From: Hsuehochloa calcarea
Lineage: Eukaryota > Streptophyta > Magnoliopsida > Poales > Poaceae
Reading direction: 5' to 3'
Length of the DNA: 64,000 bases
Assembly (NCBI GenBank): GCA_036346395.1
Contig: CM070611.1
Location: 22,268,473 to 22,332,472, forward strand
Positions within the stretch are counted from its first letter, which is position 1. Each line of letters begins with the position of its first letter. Below, piece after piece: positions 44,400-58,273 of this stretch. Both the position numbers and the translations under genes were made by a program. The notes below the pieces were generated by a model, which was not told the DNA's origin, did no database searches, and worked only from the letters and a program-made list of their open reading frames with translations.

Positions 44400-46625
44400 C
44401 CACACACCCGACAAGCACACCAATCAACCATTTGCCTAAGTCCAAATTGTTTTATTTTCAGTTTTCAAATTAAGACAACACAGGGTGCTGCACATAGCAT
44501 AGTAAAAATAATTTATATGATCAAAGTTATCGACAAAGTCGACAGCCGCCCAATCTACTGGAAGCTAAGTATTGCTAAGCATCACATCGAATAAGCATAA
44601 ATAGATCATATAACATCCACCGAGCACTAATCATCAGTGGGAATATTTACTTAGGCTACTGGCAGGGGATGAATTTTTTTGGGAAATTCATGCAATAGGA
44701 TTAGCTACCTCTAATCGCCAAAATATCTTGACAAATAAAGCATGCATACATACAGTTGCAAACAAGATAATAGTTTTGAATCTGGTAGGATCAACATGAT
44801 CAAAGTATGGATGCTTTCCTTTGATGGTACCACTCTTGATTACTCTCTGGTCACACTCACGAATTTGTCTAGATTGTTAAAAATCTATCAAAAGAGCAGC
44901 ACGAGCAAAAATACCAAATAAAACAAAAAAAATTCAAAATATTAAAAAATACATGAAATTTATACAGTAGTGGTATTATTATTTTATGAATTTAGGTGAA
45001 ATAATAAGTTCAATTGGAGTTTATATGTGATAGTTATAGCCTTTCAAAAATCAGTCGGGAGAAAATGCTGAAAAATTACCTTCTATTGCTTTCTGTCCGA
45101 AATTAAATATTTTCACAAACATTTATGGAATAGAGGTGGAGGCACAAGTTACAAAAATGGATAGATAATATAATTTTATGAATAGCCCAATTGGATTCCT
45201 CTCATTTGGAGTTCATATGATTTTTCTATGAATTTTTGAAGTTAATTCAATTTCTAGTGTAAAAATAATTTATTTCAAAAATTAATTCCAACTTCAAAAC
45301 TTTTTGAGACAGTAATATGCTTCAAACCTATTCCATGTTAAAGTGCAAAAAAATGAAAACCAATAAAATTGTTTTCACTCAATTTGGAATTTATTTGAAT
45401 TACTTATGATTTTTTTAAGTTATTCGAATTTACAGTGCAAAAATAAATCATTTCGGAATTTCTGAATGCATTTAATACTTTTCATATGGGGCTTGTGCAA
45501 GCCACGGTCACTAACCAGTGGGACCGTGACCTTTTCTTTTTTTTTCTTTTCATTTTATTTTTCCAACAAAAATTGTCCAGTGTATCACAGGTGGGCCCTA
45601 AGGATTTTCTCTTTCCTTTTCTTTTAACTTTCTAAAGGAAATAAATACTAACTTGTGGGACCCTCTGTTATAAACTAGGCTCACCAAAAAATAGTGTGTG
45701 GACCGAAATCCACAACACAGTGCATGGGTCTACCGGAGCTTGCATTGTGCACTTAATGTCTTGGGCCCGCGTGTCATAGACTCTTAAGGGAAACTGGGTT
45801 CTTAACTCCTCTGGATTTATGTTCCTAGGCCCGCTTGCCAGCAAAACAAAGGGGTATTTAAAACTGGATTTACATGGTAATTAATGTTAAGCCACAGTTT
45901 TGGCTTTAACACGCGCTACAGCGATGTCCGCTTTCGGACAAGCAGAGGCGCTCTCAGCACTGGCGTTGCCGTGCTCGTCGCCGGTGAGTCGGCTCACAGC
46001 GGCGGCCGGAGAGGGCTAAAACGGAACCCCTAAGCCCAAGCGCACATGATGGTGCCGACAGCGATGGCCAAAACCGCTGGTAGTGGCGGCGCGATGCGGA
46101 GGAGCGACGGAGGCGCTCGGGCTACATTCCATTATGCAACCCAGTGATGCCTCGAGATATCTAGCGTAAGCATGAGTATCTAGGGAGCACTTGGAGGTTA
46201 CCAGAGCGAAGATGGGTGGAGAAGATGATCGGAGACAATCTGGCGATGGCGGTCAGCGGTGGTGGTGAGGTGAGTGCGACGGGAGCTTGTCGGAGATGAT
46301 GGTGGAGCTCGGGCAGTCCTGGGGAAGGTTCGGGACACCCACGCGGTTCTTCTGGCTCTGGGAATTGGATTTAAGCGCCACGTAGCCCAAATGGTGATGG
46401 TGGCGTCAAAAGGGCCAAAGATAGAGAATATATAGCTGTCGGTGAGCGCCTGAGGATGAAAAGCAAAATTGATTTAGGGGATTGAAAACTATTGTCCCAA
46501 AACACATTTCGACGTGAATAGACATGGAAAAGGATCGTCGTGTTGGTCAGAACGGTGACAGGCGGCCTCGGCGGTTCGGCAGCTAGCATTTCGAGCTCGA
46601 GAAGGAGAGAGGAGTGGAGATGGAG
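44400..46625 (-). mobile_element. Tekay-like Gypsy LTR, distal half (split by the chromovirus)
   Basis: There is no gene. An AT-rich stretch (44400-45480) is followed by GTGGGACC and GGACCCACTGTTA type phrases and a GC-rich stretch (45900-46620) typical of long grass Gypsy LTRs. Read on minus, it continues from 56465-57825 across the inserted element. Its outer boundary near 44400 was not identified. Confidence 0.5.
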
Positions 46626-46630
46626 GTAGG
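46626..46630. repeat. Target site duplication GTAGG, left copy
   Basis: GTAGG directly precedes the TG of the LTR and recurs at 56460-56464 directly after the other LTR. Confidence 0.9.
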
Positions 46631-49154
46631 TGTAACACCCCAGCCCAACACTGAGCCTAGAATGCCACCACACTACTCTTTCAACTGATAATTATCGACA
46701 CACTATAAAATTACATCAAGGAAACAATGATAATCATATCCATGGATCATAAACGAACATGTATAATTATGGATCAAGCGACAATAAATAAGCAATGGGA
46801 AATAATAACCAGGCAAATAATCCAAAGCGGCATCAACCAATGAATCCAAATTAATCAAGCAAATAGTCTAGTCCAAATGATATCCTAAACATTATTCAAT
46901 AACTAACATGTCCAAGTGTAAACCAATATTGAATGAAAAGATTATCATGGCGAATGATCATGTGATGTCCATGTGCTCTACTCGCCTCGCCACACGGCAT
47001 CCTCAAGATCACCTAAAGACAACAATAGAGCAAGGGTGAGTCCACGACTCAGCAAACACATCCATAAACAACGAACAACAATAAATCAACAGCATTCAAT
47101 AACTTCATTATCATCACAGGTACTTCTATTTGATTCACATCCGTTAATCACATGTATCAATGCAAGTCTACTCTACATGTCCACATGCACTTCTTTCACA
47201 GATATCAGATAGCGTGAGTGAATGCTCGCGACAACATTCACTCTCAAGCCCGTTCCTCCAAAAGGACCGGGGACCTCCTCCACTCCCGTGGAGTTGTGAT
47301 CATCATGATCACCTTCTCAAATGCAATGATGCTTATGTATGCCAAATATGCAAAACTCCATCATAAACATCATATCCAACTTTTCATCATGCTTGTCAAC
47401 AACGATATAAACATACCAATTATTTGTTTGCAATTAAACAGAATAAAAGCACAACAATAATGGTACTGAAAGATAAAGAATCACAAATGATCAATCATTG
47501 ATCATTTTACCATGCACTTGCCTTTACTAGTTGCGACGCACAATTTGGCTAGCAGATGGCAACAAGTACGACGCTTCTCCTACATTAAATACACACATCT
47601 CAATACAAGCTACAGCATCATAAGAATAACAATCAATGTACATCGCTCCTACACGTCCCCAAATATACCACGTTACGCCGGTACCGAAAAGTTACCCATT
47701 GCGGTCTTAGTACTAAAACGAACGTAACTTTTGACTCGAAAGTCCGATCGCCACAAACCACCCCATTCTGGATTCTTTATAAAATTATCCACATTTTTCT
47801 TAGATTACTAAGACTTCTAATTAAATCATCTAACCCTCCGTTTCTAGCCCAGAAAGTCGGTCTGTCCGCTTCGGAACAGCAGGTCTTACTAAATTCATAA
47901 CTTTTGTTCTACTCAACCAAAATGCGCGTTCTCAGATTCTAAAGAACCAATGGACAATTATCTACAACTTTCATGTAGATCAAAAACTCTAATTAGACTA
48001 TTTACTATTTTTAATCTACAGTCTACCAAAACAGCGCCGAAAGGCGACAACCCTAAAAACAGCGGCCTTCTCAAAAATCATAACTCAAATTCTACTTGTC
48101 CGATTGATATGTTTAAATATGCTATAGAAAGATATCGAAATTATCTACAATTAACTAGTAGATGCGATTTCCAAAATTTTCCATTAAGATACCCGAATAA
48201 ATTGTACAACAGAACAGCAGGCCAACGGGTCTATTAATCGATATCTCCCATTAATTAGCTAGTCTTAGCAGTATAATCACGCTATTAGCAATACCAAAAC
48301 TTGCATTACTACATTAATTACTAGCACTAGTTGTTTGCAATCATACATAGCTACAAGACAAAATAACTAATCACTAAAGTCCAACCGGGACATTGGTTAA
48401 TGCATGCACCAAAATTCTAGTTCACGTAAGGTAAATGAAAATCATGCAATGTCAAGAACAAACTCATGCACTGACCGGCTTCACGCGAGTCTCAAGAAGA
48501 AGAAGCAGACAAGAAAACGCAGCAGCCTACGCAGCGCAAAGAACGGCGATCTTGGTTGGTGATCGGTAAGAAGACAAATAGGGTCTTACCGATGCAAAGA
48601 AGAAGCAGAGAGAAATCCCAAGCAGAAGCAGATCGGCAATAAATGCGATGCGCGATAGGACAAGAAGAGCCAACAAGACAAGACAATGCGGCGGCGCCAA
48701 GAAGAGATCAACAGAGCGGCAAATCGCACAAGACAAAGAAAGAAAAAAAATAGCGCATGATCCAAATACCGACGAAGATACAAGCAGACGACTTCGGTTA
48801 CTGGATCAAGAAGAAGTAACTAAGAAGAACGCCGTAAGCCACAAGACAGAGGCGGCGGGAAAGCAAAGAATCAAGAAATTGTTGGCGGCAAGAAGGCAAA
48901 TAATTCAAGAAATAAGACAGAAAAGGCGGCAAGAACTTGGAAAAAGAACAGGAGAAAGAAAGAGCTAGGGTTTTTTTTTCTAAAACAATTCCACCACTAT
49001 TTATACAGCTCACAAAAATCCGAAAATTCTATTTTCACAAATTCTTTTTATTTAAATACGCACAAGCCCTAAATTCTTTAACTAATTAATTTAATTACAC
49101 TCCGACCCTTAAGACGTTTTTATTAATATTATTATTATTTTTCGGAGTATTACA
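46631..49154 (-). mobile_element. 3' LTR of the chromovirus (2524 bp)
   Basis: On plus it starts TGTAACACCCCAGCCC and ends GGAGTATTACA; on minus it starts TGTAATACTCCG. A TATA box (TATAAATAG on minus) lies at 49006-48998. It matches the LTR at 53937-56459 almost throughout, with scattered short differences. The polypurine tract AAGGGGGGTAGAA adjoins it on the internal side (49155-49167). Confidence 0.9.
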
Positions 49155-49167
49155 TTCTACCCCCCTT
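49155..49167 (-). promoter_or_regulatory. Polypurine tract of the chromovirus
   Basis: The minus strand reads AAGGGGGGTAGAA immediately before the 3' LTR, the position where plus-strand DNA synthesis is primed. Confidence 0.8.
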
Positions 49168-49235
49168 AACGGAATTCGACCCCGAATTCTAATCGCCGAG
49201 CTACTCAAATAAAAACTACACTTCTGAAATTAAAG

Positions 49236-51380
49236 AACAAAACAACACGTACCCGTCGTGAACAACTCCGGGTATTGCTCGTGCATGCGAGATTCCAACT
49301 CCCAAGTCGCCTCTCTCTCAGACTGATGTGTCCACAGCACCTTGACATAAACCAACGTCTTGTGCTCAAGACTCGCCTCCGACCTCTCCGTATCGCGCTA
49401 CTAACGCGACTCAACTGTGAGGTCTTGCTCAATAGACAACGGCTCTAACGAAATCTTATGCTCTGGGTCTCTCAAAAACTTTCTCAGCATCGAGACGTGA
49501 AACACATTGTGAACTCCACGCATGGACTCAGGAAGGTCCAAGCGGGAGGCTAACTTCCCAATTCTTGCAATAACCGGGAATGGTCCAACGTACCTCGGGC
49601 TAAGCTTTCCTTTGGTACCAAATCGGACAATACCTTTAGTGGGAGACACTCTCAAGAGCACCTGGTCACCCACCGCAAACTCCAAGTCACGCCTCAAATC
49701 AAGATAACTTTTTCTGTCGCTCCGAGTCGCTAATGATTCTGCCTCACCATGGCCACACGCTCAACGGTCTTCTGAATCCAGTCCGGACCCAAAATTGCCT
49801 TCTCTCCAACTGCATCCCAACAAAGCGGCGATCTGCACTTAAGCGCATAGAGAACCTCGAATGGCGCGGCTCTAATACTAGAATGGTAACTATTATTATA
49901 AGCAAACTCCGCAAGTGGCAACTGGTCCTCCCAACTACCCTTCCAAGATAGAACACAAGATCGCAACATGTCCTCCAAAGTCTGAATAGTCCGCCTCGAT
50001 CGCCCATCTGCTCATGGGTGAAACGTGCTCAAAGTGAGCTGTACCCAATGCACTCGCAGACTCTCCCGTAACTTGAGACAAACTTGGCCCCTGTCGTAAA
50101 TGAAGGTCCTTGGCACACCATGCAGTCTTACTATCTCACGCACATAAATAGGAGCTAGATCACTCGCTGAATTTGTTGTGCGAATAGGAATGAAATGCGC
50201 AGACTTGCTGAATCGATCCACCACTACCCAAACTGCATCCTTCCCTCGCGGCGAACGAGGTAGCGCCACCACAAAGTCCATAGAGATATCATCCCACGGC
50301 CACTCGGGTACCTCCAAAGGTCAGAATAACCTCGCGGGACGCTTGTGCTCCGCTTTCACTTGCTGACAAACACCACAAGAAGCCACATAGCTAGCAATGT
50401 CCACTTTCATTCTTTTCCACCAAAAATTCTGTTTCAGATCTCGATACATCTTAGTCTCACCAGATGAAGCAAAGTATGGAGTGCGATGTGCCTCCTCAAA
50501 ATATCATCCTTGACCTCCGCTTTTGTGGCACGCAAAGGCGGCCTTTAAACCTCAAAGTACCGTAATCGCCCATGCTAAAATCACCCTCTTTGCCTTCATC
50601 CAGACGCTTCCTAACCTCCCGTAATAACCGGTCACTCACAGCTTCCGACACGGCCCGAATAGCTAACTCAAGAATCAATCGAGTCTCAACATGTGATGTG
50701 CCCGCATAACAATAGGATATACCCATGCGATCAAAACCAGCAATGAGGTAATCTAGAGTAGCAGGAGTCGCCTTGCGACTAAGAGCATCCGCAACAACAT
50801 TGGCCTTGCCTGGATGATACTGAATAGTAAGATCATAATCCTTGATCAACTCCAACCACCTCCTTTGCCTCAAATTCAGATCCTTCTGAGTGAAGATATA
50901 CTTGAGACTCTTATGATCTGTGAAAATATCACAAGGCTCACCGTATAGATAATGCCTCCAAATCTTGAGAGCAAAAACAACATGACCAACTCCAAATCAT
51001 GAGTGGGATAATTTCGCCGTGCTTCTTTAGTCGCCTCGACGCATAAGCAATCACCTTACCGCCTTGCATGAGAACACGGCCAAGACCCACTCGAGACGAT
51101 CCGAAAAGATCGTGAATCGCTTTCCCGCTCGGGAAGAGTGAGAATAGGAGAGGTCACCAACCTGTCCTTCAAAATGCGTAAATCAAGGCCACACTCATCG
51201 GCCCACCGAATCTCACATCTTTTGAGTAAGCCGAGACATCGGTTTGGCAATGATAGAGAAATCGCACAAAACGCCGATAATAACCACCAAACCAGAAAAC
51301 TCCTCACCTCCTTCACACTAGTCGGCCTCTTCCAATCCACCACCGTGGATACCTTACCAGATCAACAAAGAATGCCCCGA
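49236..51380 (-). pseudogene. Chromovirus pol, downstream part: RNase H, integrase, chromodomain
   Basis: RT end and RNase H (51343-50760): WADECGLDLRILKDRLVTSP, LRQRRWLELIKDYDLTIQYH and ALSRKA. Integrase: MDFVVALPRSPRGKDAVWVV and DRFSKSAHFIPIRT (50282-50180), RTFIYDRG where Gypsy elements have SDRG, then LEDMLRSCVLSWKGSWEDQL and LAEFAYNNSYHSSI (49970-49870). The GPF-like segment LSPRYVGPFPVI (49605-49570), NVFHVSMLRK, and a chromodomain end ATWELESRMHEQYPELF (about 49300-49250) follow. The frame shifts between blocks, so no continuous protein is encoded. Confidence 0.85.
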
Positions 51381-53674
51381 GGGTTAATCACATGACCCGT
51401 AAAACCCACTTCAAATCCGTAACTCACACTTCTTCAACTTAGCATAGAACTTGTGGTCTCTCAAAGTATCTAAAACCAACCTCAAATGACGCCATGATCC
51501 TCATTGGTCTTGGAATAGATAAGAATATCATCAATGAACACCACCACGAAGTCATCTAGATACTCGTGCAACATGTTGTTCATTGTCTCCATAAAATGGC
51601 AGTGCATTAGTCAATCCAAAAGACATAACTTTATACTCATAATGCCCATACCGTGGAGAAAGGCTTTCTACATCTCGCCACGCACACGGATTTGATTATA
51701 CCGATCGAGATCGATCTTGGAGAATACTTGAGCTCCATTCAACCGATCAAACAAGTCCTCAATGCGGGCAATGGATATTTATTCTTGATTGTGACCGCAT
51801 TAAGCGCACGATAATCAATACACATGCGCCAACTCCCATCCTTCTTCTCGTGAATGTAACAGAGCTCCCACGCGATACACTACGCCGATCAAACCTTTAG
51901 CCAACAGATCATCCAATCGCTTCTTCAACTCGTCCCAAACGGACGTGTTAATCGATATGGAGACATCGAGATGGGACGAGTGCCCTAACAAGATCAATGC
52001 GAACTCCACATCTCGCGCAGTGGCAAGCCCTAAGCTCGCTTGGGAACACATCGGGATAATCACTAACCACTAGAATCTCCTCAATCTGCAAGCCACACTC
52101 GGTTTTTCAGAAGAGCTAAAGAAGCCCGATTTTCATCGCACGACCCGGAACAATCCGCCAACATTGAAAGAGAGCGCGTGGCGCACTTCGAAAGGTCAAC
52201 GTCTCTCCGCACGGGTTCGCATGCAGACCGTTCTACGTAAATGTGATATCACGGCTCGATAAGAGTGCAACCAATCCATACCCAAGATAACATCGAACGG
52301 CTCCATTTGTATAACTATCAAATTCGCCGTGAACTTTCTCCATCAATGACAATAGAACACCCAGACAAACAAGAGAGCTAGCAATAATACCCCGTGAGAA
52401 CTAACCAACACCGATCGAGAAATCCATCAGATACTCAAGTTCGCTCTCCTAGCAAACGCCGCCGAGACAAACGTAAAAGGTAGCCCCGAATCAAAAGGAC
52501 TAAAGCATCAAACGAATCCACAAGCAAAGTACCGTCACCACGTCAGACGACCGCGGACTCACTGTGGGCATGGCGACACCTGTGGCGCCATGGCGAAGAA
52601 GACGACGCCGGGCGGCGAGCCCCAACAATCATTGTGGCGGTGCAGGTAAAGCCGGTCGGCAACCTCAAGCGGTCTTTGAAGGTGGCGGCCGCCGAGAGTA
52701 CCCGCCGAGGCGCCTAAGTCAAGGAAATGGCATCGGAGGAGGAGCCATCATCCGAAAGATCTCGAGCAGACCCATCAAGACGAAGAAGATGGCACAGCTC
52801 CCACTTGATCACGCTTAGCGGGTTCTCGCGACACACCCGCTCCTTGTGACCCGGCCGCCACACCGACGGCAATCTCCCGCCCAAGTGCATTTCAGCGTGT
52901 GGTGTCCATCACCGCACTTAAAGCAAAGCATGCCCCGCCTCGGGACAGACGAAGAGCCGGAGTACCGCAAAAGGACGAGGCGCCAAGAAGAGAACGGCCT
53001 CGATCGCTAGACTCGAACGATCGCGGTCCTCCTTGAATTTCTTGAAAGGTGTCACGAATGCACCCACTTCCTCACTAGAGCCCCTCTTCCGTCACCACCA
53101 AGCTACCACCCACCAGAGGCTTGTCGCCTTTGTGAGTCGCATCTCCAACTCCATGCCCCTAGCTTGCTCCACAACAGAGTCAGAGTCACGAGTGGAGTAG
53201 CTCCCAACACATGCCCAGACTTTAATTGAGACCCCGCGGAACCTCTTGGCTTTTCGAAGATCATCGTCACATCAAGGGACAAAGCGAACCAAGTTGTTGA
53301 ACTCATTTCATACTCAAAGAATAGACCTCATCCCCGAGCAAAGGCCGCCAAGGCAACCTCCATCTTCTCTACAAAAGCGTAGGGGTAGAACTTCCCTTGA
53401 ACTGATCAACAAAGTCCTCCCAAGTGATCGCCCTTGAGTGGCGGTCCTCAAGACAACACGCCTCCCACCAAATATCCGCTGTTGACGAAGAGCACGGATC
53501 TCCCCACCAACTCTCTCAACAAAGCGGGGTTTCATCTCGACCCCAACCGAGGCGGGTCAACAAGAACCCCTCACCATCGACTCAATCAGCATAGAGGTGA
53601 CTCCACGGACCCTCGTCATGGCCCCGACCTCCACGCATCATGCCACCACGACCACGTCCTCTACCCCTCGGCAT
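51380..53674 (-). pseudogene. Chromovirus gag, protease and RT, broken
   Basis: Gag starts at ATG 53674 with an Arg-Gly-rich leader (MPRGRGRGRGGMMRGGRG) and soon hits a stop. A CCHC-type zinc knuckle CFKCGDGHHTLKC lies at about 52935-52897. A DSG-type protease site follows at about 52475 in a shifted frame. RT pieces include the catalytic motif VFIDDILIYSKTNEDHG at about 51550-51500 and the preceding blocks up to about 52030. CAG and CTG triplets are strikingly scarce here: I count 3 in 51661-52020. Confidence 0.8.
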
Positions 53675-53922
53675 AGCTATCAACCACAATCAACAATACA
53701 CAATAAGCTCAAAAGCTCAAAATAAACTCATCCATCAATGAACAACATAACGGAAGCGTAAAACTATAATCGTACCTCTCTCTAACCTACTGTGCACTAG
53801 TGTGTCAAATTTTAGGTTAGTTAACCATTAGCAAATTTTAGTTGATTTACTAATACTAAAACAAATTTTAACAATTTTAGTTTGCCTAAGTTGTTAATCT
53901 ATTCACCACGGACCTAAAGCCC

Positions 53923-53934
53923 GCTCTGATACCA
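53923..53934 (-). promoter_or_regulatory. Primer binding site of the chromovirus (initiator tRNA-Met)
   Basis: The minus strand reads TGGTATCAGAGC two bases after the end of the 5' LTR, a perfect 12-base match to the usual plant tRNA-iMet primer site. Confidence 0.9.
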
Positions 53935-53936
53935 AC

Positions 53937-56459
53937 TGTAACACCCCAGCCCAACACTGAGCCTAGAATGCCACCACACTACTCTTTCAACTGATAATTA
54001 TCGACACACTATAAAATTACATCAAGGAAACAATGATAATCATATCCATGGATCATAATCGAACATGTATAATTATGGATCAAGCGACAATAAATAAGCA
54101 ATGGGAAATAATAACCAGGCAAATAATCCAAAGCGGCATCAACCAATGAATCCAAATTAATCAAGCACATAGTCTAGTCCAAATGATATCCTAAACATTA
54201 TTCAATAACTAACATGTCCAAGTGTAAACCAATATTGAATGAAAAGATTATCATGGCGAATGATCATGTGATGTCCATGTGCTCTACTCGCCTCGCCACG
54301 CAGATCCTCAAGATCACCTAAAGACAACAATAGAGCAAGGGTGAGTCCACGACTCAGCAAACACATCCATAAACAACGAACAACAATAAATCAACAGCAT
54401 TCAATAACTTCATTATCATCACAGGTACTTCTATTTGATTCACATCCGTTAATCACATGTATCAATGCAAGTCTACTCTACATGTCCACATGCACTTCTT
54501 TCACAGATATCAGATAGCGTGAGTGAATGCTCGCGACAACATTCACTCTCAAGCCCGCTCCTCCAAAAGGACTGGGACCTCCTCCACTCCCGTGGAGTTG
54601 TGATCATCATGATCACCTTCTCAAATGCAATGATGCTTATGTATGCCAAATATGCAAAACTCCATCATAAACATCATATCCAACTTTTCATCATGCTTGT
54701 CAACAACGATATAAACATACCAATTATTTGTTTGTAATTAAACAGAATAAAAGCATAACAATAATGGTACTGAAAGATAAAGAATCACAGTGATCAATCA
54801 TTGATCATTGCTACCATGCACTTGCCTTTACTAGTTGCGACGCACAATTTGGCTAGCAGATGGCAACAAGTACGACGCTTCTCCTACATTAAATACACAC
54901 ATCTCAATACAAGCTACAGCATCATAAGAATAACAATCAATGGACATCGCTCCTACACGTCCCCAAATATACCACGTTACGCCGTGCATCAAAAGTTACC
55001 CATTATGTCTTAGTACTAAAACGAACGTAACTTTTGACTCGAAAGTCCGATCGCCACAAACCACCCCATTCTGGATTCTTTATAAAATTATCCACATTTT
55101 TCTTAGATTACTAAGACTTCTAATTAAATCATCTAACCTCCGCTTTCTAGCCGTAAAGTCGGTCTGTCCGCTTCGAACAGCAGGTCTTACTAAATTCATA
55201 ACTTTTGTTCTACTCAACCAAAATGCGCGTTCTCAGATTCTAAAGAACCAATGGACAATTATCTACAACTTTCATGTAGATCAAAAACTCTAATTAGGCT
55301 ATTTACTATTTTTAATCTACAGTCTACCAAAACAGCGCCGAAAGGCGACAACCCTAAAAACAGCGGCCTTCTCAAAAATCATAACTCAAATTATACTTGT
55401 CCGATTGACATGTTTAAATATGCTATAGAAAGATATCGAAATTATCTACAATTAACTAGTAGATGCGATTTCCAAAATTTGCCATTAAGATACCCGAATA
55501 AATTGTACAACAGAACAGCAGGCCAACGGGTCTATTAATCGATATCTCCCATTAATTAGCTAGTCTTAGCAGTATAATCACGCTATTAGCAACACCAAAA
55601 CTTGCATTACTACATTAATTACTAGCACTAGTTGTTTGCAATCATACATAGCTACAAGACAAAATAACTAATCACTAAAGTCCAACCGGGACATTGGTTA
55701 ATGCATGCACCAAAATTCTAGTTCATGGAAGGTAAATGAAAATCATGCAATGTCAGTAAACAAACTCATGCACCTGACCGGCTTCACGCGAAGTCTCAAG
55801 AAGAAGAAGAGACAAGAACGCAAAGAAATTACGCAGCGCAAAGAACGGCGCCTTCTTGGTTGGTGATCCAAATAAGAAGACAAATAGGGTCTTACCGATG
55901 CAAAGAAGAAGCAGAGAGGAAATCCACAAGAAGAAATAGATCGGCAATAAATGCAGATGCAACATAGGAGCAGCAGCCCAACAAGACAAGATAAATGGCG
56001 GCCAAAGAAGAGATCAACAGAGCGGCAGTCGGCGACAAAGAAAAAAAAAAATACATGAGCCAGCAAATCGGCCGACGCAAAGATACAATGAGACGGCTCT
56101 ATTTACGGATCAAGAAGAACAACAAGAAGAACGCCGTAAGCCACGCCACAAGACAGAGGCTACCGGGAAAGCAAGCAAGAAGAAATTGTGGCGGCAAGAA
56201 GGCAAATAATTCAAGAAACAAGACAGAAAAGGCGCAAGAACTTGGAAAAAGAACAGGAGAAAGAAAGAGCTAGGGTTTTTTTTTCTAAAACAATTCCACC
56301 ACTATTTATACAGCTCACAAAAATCCGAAAATTCTATTTTCACAAATTCTTTTTATTTAAATACGCACAAGCCCTAAATTATTTAACTAATTAATTTAAT
56401 TACACTCCGACCCTTAAGACGTTTTTATTAATATTATTATTATTTTTCGGAGTATTACA
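53937..56459 (-). mobile_element. 5' LTR of the chromovirus (2523 bp)
   Basis: It has the same termini as 46631-49154, with a TATA box (TATAAATAG on minus) at 56310-56302. Followed by the right GTAGG duplication at 56460-56464. Confidence 0.9.
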
Positions 56460-56464
56460 GTAGG

Positions 56465-57825
56465 GGAAAGTGGAGAAAGGATATAGGGAGCTTCGGGTGA
56501 CCCTTTTATAGGTGAGGGGAGGGCGGAGAGCGCAAGAGGGAGCCACAGGGACGTACTGGTGACGCGCGGGCCTAACCGAGGATGGGCAACTCCGAGCGAT
56601 ATGACCGAGGCAAGTGAGGGCATGGGTGTGCACACGGTCGATGCGGCTGAGGGCATGGACAACATGGTCGCGGTCAAGACCAGTGGGTGGGTCACCGCAC
56701 GGGCGCGCAGGCGCAGTGCCTCGGGCATTAGCGTTGGCGAGCACTAGCACAAGCGCTGGTTGCTGCGTGGAGGAAGAACGCTGAGTAAGCGGGCCCGCTG
56801 TCCAGACAGAGAGGGAGGGCGGGTTGAGCGAGTAGGTTCAGTTGCAACAAGGTTCGACCAGAGGAATAGTAGGAGAAGTAAGGAAAAAGGTTTTCCAGAT
56901 TTTCTGAAAATGGCTGAGAGGGTTAAAGAATTTTTTAGGCATAAAATTTTAGCTCAAAAAATCATTAATTTCTTGGAGTGGTTGAGGACATATAGAAACT
57001 TAAGGTATAATTTTTTGATGATTTTTATTGTAACACATTTTTCTCTATAATTATTGTAAGTCTCTGTTTTTGGTATTTCATTTTTGGCTCTTTTAGATTG
57101 ACTTGCTGTTTAAAAATAGAAAATTAATTATAAAATTTGTAAAAAATTTAAGGTGACTTTCTAAGATGATCTAGAACCTACGGAAAATATTATGATGCAT
57201 TGTTCACATGCTTTGTTTGTATTTTAAATTCAATTCATATTTGAACATATAAATTAAATGGGAATCAAATGACCTCAGAAATTCCAAAAAGACAAGCAGT
57301 CATAACACAGAAGGTAGAACTCAAATAAAACATTCTGGGCTATTGGACCTACAAGATTTTCAAAATAAGAATTCAGTTTGTAATTATGAGCTAGAGAAAG
57401 TATATTTTCAAGTTTGAAATTGAGATTCCTTTTTAAACTACCTCAAAATTCTTGAAACTTTTAAGATTTTACTATTCATCATTTAAATTCCCAATTGAGC
57501 AATCCCACCCTTGAAACCTTTTTAATTGTTCTTCAATTTCAAATTAAGCTTTTAAAATGGGGAATAGATCATTGGATTTCCAAATTTAATTTTATTGCTT
57601 CAAATATTTGGTGATTTTTAACAGATGGTTTCCACTTCTATTAGGGAAACAAGTTTCAAGATCTTGAAAAAAATTTCATTTTGTTTTAGAAAATTCATTT
57701 CTACGATTGGAAGACCAAGTTTCCACATTTTTGCTTAGCAACAAAAAAGTTTTACAAATTTCAAAATTTTGCAAATGCATACTAGATGCTTAACTAATCA
57801 AACTTAGAGATTTTGGGTTGTTACA
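56465..57825 (-). mobile_element. Tekay-like Gypsy LTR, proximal half
   Basis: On minus it begins TGTAACAACCCAAAATCTC at 57825, then an AT-rich U3, a TATA box (TATAAAAGG on minus, about 56510-56500) and GC-rich sequence leading to the chromovirus insertion point. It continues at 46625 and below. No gene. Confidence 0.6.
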
Positions 57826-58234
57826 ATAAATGATAGGGAAACTCCAACAAGTAAATATAATCTCCAGTAGTTACCATTAAAAATATTCTATTTCCAAGAA
57901 GGATATTCACTAAGGATAAAATCATATGTGGTGGTAATAATTCAACATTTTCATCATTTAATTAACTATCACGTCGGTTAGATTACACCATTGATTTTTT
58001 AAATGTGATAACAGAATCTAATTTCGCCTACAAAGTCTAGCAATTTACATAGCTACAATACTCCAACAAATGTATTAAGATTCCATACTTTTGATTAATT
58101 CAAATATCCACAAGCATATAGGATATACACATATATACATACATACATTCATACACACACACACATATACATACATACAACATACACACACATATATACA
58201 CACATATATACATGTATGTGTGTGTGTATCTCTG

Positions 58235-58273
<39 letters not shown>

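Larger units (their letters stand above)
46631..56459 (-). mobile_element. Gypsy chromovirus (Tekay-like), complete layout, broken ORF
   Basis: On the minus strand: 5' LTR (56459-53937), PBS for tRNA-iMet, gag, protease, RT, RNase H, integrase with chromodomain, polypurine tract, 3' LTR (49154-46631). The element is flanked by GTAGG on both sides. Integrase after RT/RNase H is the Gypsy order, and the C-terminal chromodomain marks a chromovirus; Tekay (RIRE3-like) is my lineage inference. A third LTR of this family starts at 62307. Confidence 0.9.

Noticed and set aside
48492..48968. ORFs in the chromovirus LTRs (Lys/Arg-rich on plus, Leu/Ser/Cys-rich on minus)
   Set aside because: They lie in purine-rich transcribed LTR sequence, are not conserved in frame between the two LTRs, and have no start context or domain.
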